A DNA stretch of 64,000 nt from Salminus brasiliensis (lineage: Eukaryota > Chordata > Actinopteri > Characiformes > Bryconidae): NCBI RefSeq assembly GCF_030463535.1, contig NC_132880.1, positions 33,070,342 to 33,134,341 of the forward strand, read 5' to 3'. Positions within the stretch are counted from its first letter, which is position 1. Every line of letters begins with the position of its first letter. A program made the translations under genes and the position numbers. This document shows, piece after piece, positions 15,431 to 23,172 of the stretch. Below the pieces are notes generated by a model. The model was not told the origin of the DNA. It did not search any database and saw nothing but the letters and a program-made list of their open reading frames with translations.

Positions 15431-15832
15431 GGGTAAGATCATTTAATTCAGACCTTAAACTGGAGAGGTGGTTGATTACTGCTGGGTTAGTGTAAGAGCT
15501 GAAGCTCTGCAGCTGAAGCCCAGTTCAGGGTATAGCTAGTGAGACACACTGCTAGCTAGCTTCGTCACAGAGGAGCCTGTCTGCTGACTGTCAGCTCATT
15601 AAACAGCAGTAACTTACAAACACATCCTCACACAAAATGCAACGTTACACCGACAGGAACCGACCAGCTGACAGTTTGCTCATCTAACGTTTCTGAGCTT
15701 CTGTCGTTCAGATGGTGAGAAGCTAAGCTAGCGCTAACCTCCCACCTCTACAAATCTTAACCAGATAAACTCACCTGTCTGGGGCTCATCGTCGCCCTCC
15801 CACTCCGCCACTTCTTTAGACTTCTTTGGCAT
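219..15832 (-). CDS. abcf1: ABCF1, ABC-F family ATPase, 27 coding exons
   Basis: Encodes a 865-aa soluble ABC-F ATPase (human about 845 aa) that binds ribosomes and eIF2 and promotes translation initiation; it has no membrane domain. The first ~325 residues are Lys/Asp/Glu-rich low complexity. Domain 1: Walker A GPNGKGKT ~356-363, signature FSGGWRMR ~472-479, Walker [12 protein letters not shown] ~493. Domain 2: Walker A GPNGVGKS ~678-685, signature LSGGQ ~763-767, Walker [12 protein letters not shown] ~784. Coding exons, 5' to 3': 15832-15775, 15238-15192, 13120-13040, 12890-12761, 12605-12571, 12440-12327, 11461-11408, 11141-11052, 10200-10147, 9209-9117, 8982-8887, 8768-8646, 7739-7639, 7490-7405, 7279-7140, 5994-5846, 5678-5595, 5376-5252, 5115-5003, 4913-4742, 4304-4230, 3796-3726, 3539-3507, 3383-3215, 1564-1500, 1407-1335, 385-219. 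All phases join. The start [13 protein letters not shown] has A at -3. The terminus [14 protein letters not shown] matches the family. No polyadenylation signal is visible in the 218 bases of 3' sequence left in the window. Confidence 0.97.
711..950. mobile_element. MITE fragment (Tc1-like ends, 'AAAGTATTGGGACAC' family)
   Basis: Starts with a decayed end GACAAAAATATTTGGACACAC and continues into an internal part (CCAGGGAAGGC... GAGCATTGCTGTG... AGTGAGGTCAGGA) shared with the fuller copies at 59141-59517 and 61587-62024. Only one end is clear here. It lies in the last intron of abcf1, in the same orientation as the 59141 copy. Confidence 0.6.
1645..1815. repeat. Palindromic fish repeat (MITE-like)
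   Basis: The left part (AATCCTGCTCCTGGGCACCC) and the right part (GGATCCCCAGGAGCA, then CACCAGGATTAAAAAACAC) are near inverted complements, flanking a core with ATCAGCTGTGTTCAAACTG. I recognise the arrangement as a common teleost dispersed palindromic repeat. It sits in abcf1 intron 25, near the 5' splice boundary of coding exon 25. Confidence 0.5.
1825..2515 (-). mobile_element. LINE 3' remnant (Rex/L2/CR1-like RT tail)
   Basis: On the minus strand a broken frame around 2430-2380 reads [13 protein letters not shown], typical of the C-terminal end of reverse transcriptase of fish CR1/L2/Rex-type non-LTR elements. Further along (about 1905-1830) comes the characteristic LINE end, reading ACACTTTGAATTGCC and ATGAAATGTGCAATATAAG. 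Frames are interrupted, so the copy is dead and 5'-truncated. It lies in an abcf1 intron in the same orientation as the gene. Confidence 0.65.
2985..3105 (+). mobile_element. SINE 3' fragment (V-SINE-type tail)
   Basis: Contains GGGCAAGACTCCTAACACTA, then a GTAAGTCACTCTGGATAACAGC-like block and CAGCTAAATGCTGTAAATGT. This is the conserved teleost SINE tail seen more fully at 10766-10926. The tRNA-like head is missing. It lies in abcf1 intron 24. Confidence 0.6.
7850..8010 (-). mobile_element. tRNA-derived SINE (head and body)
   Basis: On the minus strand, a tRNA-like A-box (TGGCGCAACAG, near 7995) is followed by a perfect pol III B-box GGTTCGATTCC (7937-7927) and then the body CTGCGCTACACTAATAAGAG, CCTAACACTA. 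It does not fold into a full cloverleaf with an anticodon arm, so it is a SINE and not a tRNA gene. It lies in abcf1 intron 12, same orientation as the gene. The 10766-10926 copy is the same family with its tail intact. Confidence 0.7.
10766..10926 (+). mobile_element. tRNA-derived SINE with conserved tail
   Basis: Carries a decayed B-box region (CCAGGGTTAGATGATTCCTGG), the body CTGCGCTACACTAATAAGAG, CCTTGGGCAAGACCCCTAAC, then the tail GTCGCTCTGGATAAGAGCAT and CAGCTAAATGCCATAAATG followed by AAATGTAAATA. This is the most complete copy of this family in the window. It lies in an abcf1 intron, antisense to the gene. Confidence 0.7.
11641..11682. repeat. (TAT/ATT)n microsatellite
   Basis: A nearly pure trinucleotide run in an abcf1 intron. 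Other simple repeats in this gene are poly-A at 11175-11202, (AAAC)n then poly-A at 13917-13964, and (AAT)n at 15401-15427. Confidence 0.9.
13355..13455 (+). repeat. Degenerate SINE tail
   Basis: CACTTAACACTACGTTTGCC, TTGTAACATGGTGAATCTGA, ATAAGAGCACCAACCAAATC and CAGAAATGTAA align by eye to the SINE tail of the 10766 copy, with many substitutions. It lies in abcf1 intron 2, antisense. Confidence 0.4.
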
Positions 15833-16034
15833 TTTGTTCTACCACCTTCAACACCCGGGACTCGAGACTGAAGAAGGAGAGATGTGTGGATGCGCAGATC
15901 TAACTGAACAACGTGCGGCCTCTGCTACGCTGCACTGAACAACCATCGAGGTTCAAATGCCGGTAGTTTGGGAAGCCACAGCGCCACCCCGCCACGCTGT
16001 GGGCGAGTTAGGAACTGCAGTCTCTCCTGACCAG

Positions 16035-16195
16035 GTAAAAAATGCATGGTAGAAAACACTGTCCAGTAATCCCAAACACAAAGCCAGGAGTGGTTGAACA
16101 ACAAAAAGGTGAAAGTCCAGATCTTATAACAAGAATCTGTGGCACTATTTGGAAATTGTGGTGCACAATCCAACCATGGAGAACAGGTAAAGTGC
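16035..16195 (+). pseudogene. Tc1/mariner transposase remnant
   Basis: One plus-strand frame reads QEWLNNKKVKV and the next reads NKNLWHYLEIVVHNPTME. These match consecutive parts of fish Tc1 transposases: the segment after the NDPKHT motif, and the ENLWxxLK segment. The switch between frames and internal stops show it is dead. Both flanks are non-transposon DNA, so this is a short internal scrap without recognisable ends. Confidence 0.6.
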
Positions 16196-16383
16196 ACAGA
16201 AATACAGCACTCCCAATCAGCGAACAAGACTGGTAGAAAAGACCCAATAAGTTGTTTTTGCAGCCAAAAGTGATTCTACCAAGTTCTATTGTGAAAGGGT
16301 TAAATACTTACACAAGCTGCATTTTCCTATTCTTTTGAGATCTGCTGACAATAAAGAATTTTATAAATGAATTTAGGAATTTA

Positions 16384-16450
16384 CTGAATTTACATTTATG
16401 ACATTTGACTGACACACTTATCCAGAGCGGCTTACATGTACCCTTACTAC
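16384..16450 (-). repeat. SINE tail, reverse orientation
   Basis: Reverse complement of the teleost SINE tail: CATTTATGACATTT, then CTTATCCAGAGCGGCTTAC (rc of GTAAGCCGCTCTGGATAAG). Only about 65 bases remain. Confidence 0.6.
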
Positions 16451-16859
16451 TGTGGCATGGTTTACATGATTGCAGGATTGGGGAGTGTAGTCCATGTTTA
16501 CCCCACTGCTGTTAATACAAATCACGCTTTAAGCTCCCCCTTGTGGACAGCTATGACTGTGCATTGGTTGACAAGCTGAAAGATACAGAACGACAACTAA
16601 ATGAATAGAAGAATGTGAACTGAAATTTGACAGGATTGTACACAAATATATGGCAGGTATTATATTTCACAGTTTTTGTGCACCTCCACCAACGTTACAT
16701 AGTGCAGTTAGCAGCTTTGAGTGGTAATGACAGAGACGCCATTCTCCCCATTACAAGCCAGAGTATATCGTCAACGTGATTCTGTTATTTTAAGCTACAA
16801 TTGCAACGTAATGTTGCTTTAGGTAAACAATAACGCAAATGTGATTTTACTGTGGACAG

Positions 16860-17330
16860 AAGAGCTTTTATTTTGAAGCGCTTAACGGAGCGCTGATGGG
16901 CGCTGTTCTGGAATGGCCTGGAGCGCAGAGCGCATGCGCAGTGGCGGCACGGTGAAGGGCATTAGAAGCGAATGAGACATTGGCGAAACGTTGGGAGCGC
17001 AGTGTGTGTTTAACTTCAACACACGTCAACATTCACACTGCAGGGCGCTTTCCCTGGGTTCAGACGGGCACTAGCAGTGTCTCACAGAGCCGCGGTCCTC
17101 ACCCTATCTCCTCGGTGAGCAGGTTTGCATTCCCTGTCGTCTGTGAAAGACAGCTAGGCTAGTTTGGCGCTAGCCGGCAGAGTTAAGTATGGAGCTAACG
17201 CAGGCTAACCGGGGTAGTCAGCTCTGACTCGCCACAGGGCAGCTATTCAGAGACTCAGCTGGGACAGGGTGCTGTTATTTGGTGTTTTACCTGTCAGAGA
17301 CTTTTGAAGCGCTGTCATGTAGCTAATCTT
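16860..17330 (+). promoter_or_regulatory. CpG-rich promoter / first-exon region of C6orf136
   Basis: GC- and CpG-rich stretch preceding the plus-strand gene. It contains a perfect NRF-1-type palindrome GCGCATGCGCA (16930-16940). Strong donor-like sequence occurs at TCCTCG|GTGAGC (17112/17113), so a non-coding first exon probably ends there and splices to an exon holding the start codon at 18238. No ATG-initiated frame here continues into the conserved protein; the candidate frame from 16980 begins with TTG. Exact transcription start is not visible. Confidence 0.55.
16930..16940. promoter_or_regulatory. NRF-1 binding site (perfect consensus)
   Basis: GCGCATGCGCA matches the NRF-1 consensus YGCGCAYGCGCR. 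NRF-1 drives many nuclear genes for mitochondrial proteins, which fits the likely mitochondrial location of the C6orf136 product. Binding is inferred from sequence only. Confidence 0.55.
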
Positions 17331-17551
17331 TGATTTGCGGAGTCAGTCTAGCAGTCTTATTCTTAGCAGTGTTCAGCTAAATGCAGAAAAGCAGTGCTAG
17401 CTAAACACCTTCCCTAAACTTCAGTTCAGGTTATTGGGCGTTAATTGATCGACATCATGTAACCTAACGAGACTCTCTTCATTTATGCAAAGTTATTATA
17501 AACAAAAATACTATAGAAGGTTTGTATGGTGCCTCTAAAGTGTCTAGGTAG

Positions 17552-17581
<30 letters not shown>

Positions 17582-17582
<1 letters not shown>

Positions 17583-17690
17583 CGTTCCCTCGATTTAATA
17601 AGTCGTTCCCTCGATTTAATAAGTCGTTCCCTCGATTTAGAGGGGACGCTCGGGTTAAACCGAATGAGCTATTTATTAAATCAAGGGACT
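17582..17690. repeat. 21-nt tandem repeat with an inverted partner
   Basis: The unit TCGTTCCCTCGATTTAATAAG occurs twice and a partial third time (17582-17640). About 30 bases later comes an imperfect reverse complement (ATTTATTAAATCAAGGGAC, about 17672-17690). The run is preceded by (AAT)n at 17551-17580. It lies in the probable 5'UTR intron of C6orf136. Not coding. Confidence 0.8.
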
Positions 17691-18237
17691 AATTTAAATA
17701 AAAAATAAGAGAAGTATTTATTCAATTAAAGGAATGTTTTATGTCTCTAAATATTATTTTTCTACTTGAATACTTTTGGTATTAGGTTACGTCATGTCAA
17801 CATTTAGTCAAGGTTTTTTTCCCCCCTTTTACAAACGTGCTGCTGCCACTCAAGAGTGGACAGGTCATGTGCTGCACTCACTCTTTCTCGTTTTCTGACA
17901 TGAGAGCTTCCCTGTTGAAAATTGCAAGAGTTGTTTGCCTATCTTTAACTTTTTCTATATTAGTATAATCTTTGCTTTGCATGATTCTAAAAGTGCTGCA
18001 GTTAACTCAGGTCTGAAGTCTGACAGATGTGTGCTTTTATTTCGTATTGCTCAAGGAGGTTTTCGATCTTACGTTTCTCCCTTTGTCCTCACTAAAGGGT
18101 TTGACTGAACTGCTGAGGACCTGGAACAGGGAGTAGAAAGTATCACTGGATGGAGAAATAATCCTCACCACCGACTTGCCTAATTATGCCAGTTCACTGA
18201 TAATATTACTGTGACGTTCCCCAGCACCCTGACCTGA

Positions 18238-21200
18238 ATGGCTGTGTGCAGAGGGGGTGTCTCCTTCTGGGTGGGTTGCATAAGGAGCCATGGAGGAAGG
18301 CAGCCGTTAAGGAAGCAGAGCTGGAGTGTATGGCAGGTAGGCAGAATTTTACTGACTTCTCCATGTGTCATTCTGAGTGAGTGTGTGAAATGTGTCATTA
18401 TATAGTAGAGCTTGGCAGTATTCAGTCAAATAAAATGATAAATGTTGTTATTGTGATGCACACTATGTTTTTCTTATCATATCAAGGACATAACAAACAC
18501 TGATCAACAGCACCTTTCATTACAAACAGTATAATTAGACTGCAGATGTTGAATAAAAAAAATCACTGTACACTCATAACAGCAGTTAGAGCCCAGAAGC
18601 TCCTTTAAAGATGGCATCTGCCCTCAATATCAGTGAGTTTCACTGTCACACTGTTATTTTCCATCTACTAGAAGCAGATTATATCTTCCCAATATCATTT
18701 ATTTTACTCCAATCACAGAATGCATTAGGACATGTTGGATTATTGACATCTGGGAAAATCTGCTGAAAATTCCAGTGTTTTGTAATTACTGTATATAGCA
18801 GAACAACAAAATACTACAGACTGAACTGTGACGTCTGTCCCATGCCGGTTCAGAACAAGTAAACATACAGTATAAAAAGTCAGAAGACATGTAGATTTAC
18901 TGGCCATATTTGATAGTAAAAATGGCTGTGTATGCATGATCAACTGTAGAGATGGTTAATTTATCACCACCATTATTGTAGATGTAATTTTCACCAAAAA
19001 TTACACTTCAGCATTCTCCTCGATCTTTAAATATGTTTTTATTATTGGGATACAAATATTCTGCGTATATTATATAAAAAAAATATTTAAAGATCAATGA
19101 GAATGTTGAAGTGTAATTTTAGGTATGATTAAATATTAAGACTCTCTAGAGAGTCTCTAATCTTGTTACATTTTGTTTTGCTATGCAGACACCTGACTCA
19201 CACTTGAATGGCACCTGGAGGGTCCTTAGCAGCGCATCATGGGCTTTGGCACCTCCAAACAGTCTACATTATCAGACTGTTAAGAAGCCGTCCCTTTCTA
19301 ATCCCTTTCACCATGCCTGCCAGCCACGCAGAGACAGAGCACACAGTCTAGAAGATGAATTTGAGGAGACCCTTAGCTTGTGTGTGCTTCTCAAACCCAG
19401 TGAGACCGATGAGCAGCATACCCTGGTGGCGGTGCCCGTCTTTGGCCAAGTTAAGTTGGGTGAATTCCTGTACTCCAGCAGGCCTACTGACTTTGTTTTT
19501 CCGTTAACCACTGTTGACGGGAGGCGAGAAGATGACATTAGCGTTATTGGAATGTCGTGGACTGAGAAAAAGCCTGAGTGGGAGCAGAGGGAGAGAGGCT
19601 CATTCAGAAGTTTGTTTGAGACTGAAGGATGTCCAGCTCCTTTCATTTTAGGCTCACATTTCTATTGCTTTCACTGCCCTGGGATGGAGCCTGTGCATGT
19701 GGCTGGCGATAGGTTGAGGATTGGACAGGACGCACATATCTGCTACCCATCTTCCTATACCTCTCTCTGCAGTTATACTGAGACAGAGGGTATGGACAGA
19801 GGTCACAGTAAGAGAGACATGGAGAATGAGGAGAAACTAGCTCTGATGTACGAAAGACTCAGGATTGAGGTAATACTTGAGGAAAAACTGCACATCCTCT
19901 TGTTATTTTGCTTACTTGTTTCTGTATGGGTTTGTCATTATTTAGCTTCAGTATCACATTTAAGTTGCTGTCTGCTTTGTGTTTCAGCTTCCCAGATTTT
20001 TTGTGAAGAATCATGACTACAGCATATATTCCAATGATGTTGAATTCATCAATGGTCTTCTGAACACCAAGACTAAGTAGGTGTGATCAGTTATTGATTG
20101 ATTTGAAAGGCACAATGTAAATTGTGAGCCAGTATTAATAGCCTTTTTTATCTTCCAATATCATTGTTGATGAACATTCTATAAAATGTAGAAAATGGAA
20201 CAATATATCTGAATTGATTTTTGCAGAGAAAATGTATGTTTTATTAATGCAGTAAAATGAATAAATACTAACATTTTAGTGCACTCCCTACACTACAAAT
20301 GATTAAAATAGATTTTCTACATTTTAATTGATAAAATAATGACGGAATGTGGAAGTGCAGTGCCTGGACAGTCTGTAGCATACACATAACAGAGTCTCCT
20401 CTGCATTAAAAACTAGAGTATGAAAGCAATATGACTTCTTTGCATTACCGCAGGCAGCAGGCGTCTAATGTGCTTCAATTAAGAGCAGTGAATGAAAGCC
20501 ACACAGGTGCAGATGTGGCTGAGTTGCTAAATCATGTAGCTGAAGAACAACAGTTCACTTAGAAAGATACTAAAACCTTCCACTTTACCTATCATATCAC
20601 TCCCATTTGTTTTATTAATGAAAGCTATTGGAAATAAATTCATTATGGATGATTACAAATACTTTGCTTTACAACTACCATGTAGAATCACACAGTGAGA
20701 TTCTACTAGAAAACCAAATGCATGGCCTGGGGGCTTTGCCATCAGTCAGATGGGTGGGTAGATGATGCTCTCTCTCCTCATCACTCTAATGCAGTGTGGG
20801 CCAGCACAGGCATTTGTTAGCTAGCGAGTGGGATCTGGGGACCCAGCTCTTTCCTCTGAGCATGTAAAATCAAAATCAAAATGTTGGTTAAAACAATTGG
20901 CCAAATCTCATGGATCAATTATTTTTAAAGCAGCTGTTTTTCAATGTCAAAGTGATTCTGATATTGTAATGCGTCATTAACCATAATTTTTATTATCCTT
21001 ATTGTTATTCTCAGTAGTGTCGGTTTAAAAAAAAATAATTGCTGATTGTACCTTTTTGTAATACCATTGTCTTTCTGTCTTTTTAGAGGTCGTGTTTCAT
21101 ACCAGCTGATCCTGGCACTATGGCGATTGCTGTGTCTGTGCTATTATGCGGAAGCACAGCTTGAGGTGCTGAAGCTAACGAAGCACCCAGAGGATGGCTC

Positions 21201-23172
21201 CATCAAAGCACGTTGGAGGGTCAGGGGCCTGCCCTTTCACTCTCTGCTGCTCCGCTTCTACAAAAAAGACAAGACTCAGCTTTACAAGTAAGACAGGCAG
21301 TGAGCTGATTCTTCTATTTTTGCTCTTCTTCTTGTCTCATATGAGGTTAAATGGGCTGTAAATGATCTATTCCTGATTAGCTTCTGGGTTGATGTTCTAT
21401 GGTTGTAAGTTGTCACTGAGTATAGGAGAACATGCACATGGTGATATATACAGTGGGGAAAAAAGTATTTAGTCAGTCACCAATTGTGAAAGTTCTCCCA
21501 CTTAAAAAGATGAGAGGCCTCATTGACATCATAGGTAGACCTCAACTATGAGAGACAAAATGAGAAAAAAAATATGAAAATCACATTGTCTGATTTTTAA
21601 AGAATTTATTTGCAAATAATGGTGGAAAATAAGTATTTGGTCAATAACAAAAGTTCATCTCAATACTGTTATATATCCTTTGTTGGCAATGACAAACGTT
21701 TTCTGTAAGTCTTCACAAGGTTGGCACACACCGTTGCTGGTATGTTGGCCCATTCCTCCATGCAGATCTACTCTAGAGCAGTGATGTTTTGGGGCTGTTG
21801 GCGGGCAACACAGACTTTCAACTCCCTCCAAAGGTTTTCTATGGGGTTGAGATCTGGAGACTGGCTAGGCCACTCCAGGACCTTGAAATGCTTCTTACGA
21901 AGCCACTCCTTTGTTGCCCTGGCAGTGTGCTTGGGATCATTGTCATGCTGAAAGACCCAGGTTTTCCAGGTTTGACCATAAGACATTCTCCCAATTCTCT
22001 TCCGGAACATCCAAATGCTCTCTAGCAAACTTCAAACGCGCCCGGATATGTACTGGCTTAAGCAGGGGAACATGTCTGGCACTGCAAGATCTGAGTCCCT
22101 GGCGGCGTAGTGTGTTACTGACGGTAGCCTTTGTAACGTTGGTCCCAGCTTTCTGCAGGTCATTCACTAGGTCCCCCCGTGTGGTTCTGGGATTTTTGCT
22201 CATCGTTCTTGTGATCATTTTGACCCCACGGGCTGAGATCTTGCGTGGAGCCCCTGATCGAGGGAGATTAGCAGTGGTCTTGTAGGTCTTCCATTTTCTG
22301 ATTATTGCTGCTTGCCTATTGCAGATTCAGTCTTCCCAGCCTGGTGCAGGTCTACAATTTTGTTTCTGGTGTCCTTCGACAGCTACTTGGTCTTCACTAT
22401 AGTGGAGTGTGGAGTGTAACTGTTTGAGGTTGTGGGCAGGTGTCTTTTATACTGTTAAAGAGTTCAAACAGGTGCCATTAATACAGGTAATGAGTGGAGG
22501 ACAGAGAAGCCTCTTAAAGTAGTTGTTACAGGTCTGTGACAGCCAAAAATCTTGCTTGTTTGTAGGTGACCAAATACTTATTTTCCACCATTATTTGCAA
22601 ATAAATTCTTTAAAAATCAAACAATGTGATTTTCTGATTTTTTTTTCTCATTTTGTCTCTCATAGTTGAGGTCTACCTATGATGTCAATTAGAGGTCTCT
22701 CTCATTTTTTAAGTGGGAGAACTTGCACAATTGGTGACTGACTAAATACTTTTTCCCCCCCACTTTACTGTAAAGAATGTATACATGATATAAATGGCAG
22801 TGTCTAAATAAAGATGAATTTATCCATAAACGTTTGCTTTGGTTGGTTTAACAGGACCTTCGATGCGTTCTCTACCTTCTATGTGGGCTCTGATGGACTT
22901 GTACATTGTCATAAAGTGGAAAAGGTGAGATCTTTTTTTTTTTCATATTTCACATTTGTAGTTCTTGTAGGACGGTACAGGAATGCTGAATCATGTTTAG
23001 CATCATGTTTTTTGTTGTCGTCTTTCAGGTTATGGAAGCTCAGCCACCCGTGCTATCCAAAGTGACTTCACTGCTAGCGGGGGCCCTGGTAGCCCTGGGC
23101 GTTCAGGATCATCGGCCTGCCTTGAATCTGCTGCCACTATTCCTTTCCTCCTTCAGACAGGGCCGAGACTAA
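18238..23172 (+). CDS. C6orf136 orthologue, DUF2358 protein, 6 coding exons
   Basis: Orthologue of human C6orf136, a DUF2358 protein of unknown biochemical function, reported as mitochondrial. Exons: 18238-18336, 19189-19869, 19988-20076, 21087-21287, 22855-22924, 23029-23172; every junction keeps frame, giving 427 aa. The conserved part begins near residue 252 (MYERLR) and includes [55 protein letters not shown], then ALVALGV near the C-terminus. The start is my choice: the ATG at 18238 has TGA directly upstream in frame and opens a 33-aa exon with many Arg/Lys and no acidic residues, consistent with a mitochondrial presequence, joined in phase 0 to exon 2. Exon 2 (681 nt) is long and poorly conserved. 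An alternative start at 19183 would need unspliced intron 1. A dead Tc1 element fills much of intron 4. An AATAAA at 25513 is a candidate polyadenylation signal. Confidence 0.88.
18996..19120. repeat. Long inverted repeat (~39-bp arms)
   Basis: The left arm runs AAAAATTACACTTCAGCATT (18996-) through CTCGATCTTTAAATAT (to 19034). The right arm (19081-19120) is its reverse complement with few mismatches. The loop is about 46 nt and AT-rich. It lies in intron 1 of C6orf136, just before the acceptor at 19188. It could be a MITE or a foldback transcript. Confidence 0.8.
20695..20865 (+). mobile_element. SINE body fragment (second SINE family)
   Basis: CTCTCTCCTCATCACTCTAA, GGGCCAGCACAGGCATTTGT, TAGCTAGCGAGTGGGATCTG and CTCTGAGCATG form the 3' body of a tRNA-derived teleost SINE whose head is seen at 27035-27240. 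It lies in C6orf136 intron 3. Confidence 0.5.
21451..22770 (-). mobile_element. Tc1-like transposon, full length but decayed
   Basis: About 1320 bp bounded by TA dinucleotides, with terminal inverted repeats: left CAGTGGGGAAAAAAGTATTT, AGTCAGTCACCAATTGTG; right end the reverse complement, slightly altered by an expanded C run and an AAAGT insertion. Similar repeats also flank the transposase gene further inside. The transposase is on the minus strand, antisense to C6orf136, and lies in its intron 4. Confidence 0.9.
21768..22390 (-). pseudogene. Tc1 transposase pseudogene
   Basis: Two minus-strand frames overlap. About 22218-21943 holds the helix-turn-helix / linker portion ([47 protein letters not shown]). 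About 22028-21768 holds the catalytic DDE portion ([39 protein letters not shown]). The intact family protein is about 340 aa in one frame. Here a frameshift lies between the two halves and the start region is damaged, so the copy cannot encode a transposase. Confidence 0.88.

Larger units (their letters stand above)
15833..16980. promoter_or_regulatory. Intergenic interval upstream of abcf1, head-to-head with C6orf136
   Basis: Non-coding DNA between the abcf1 start codon and the CpG-rich start region of the plus-strand C6orf136 gene. The abcf1 5'UTR and core promoter must lie just above 15832, where the sequence is moderately GC-rich; I see no TATA box at a convincing place. The middle holds a Tc1 remnant (about 16035-16195) and a short V-SINE tail in reverse (about 16384-16450). 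The two genes are divergent, but about 1 kb apart, so one shared core promoter is less certain than for bag6/tdp2. Confidence 0.5.

Noticed and set aside
16980-17112. First coding exon of C6orf136 starting MAKRWERS and ending at TCCTCG|GTGAGC in phase 0
   Set aside because: The frame starts with TTG, not ATG, and has no in-frame ATG before a stop. The exon at 18238 has an ATG and joins in phase. This stretch is more likely 5'UTR.
17526-17708. Repetitive protein (RSLDLIS units)
   Set aside because: Translation shadow of the 21-nt repeat and an (AAT)n run; no homology and no splice context.
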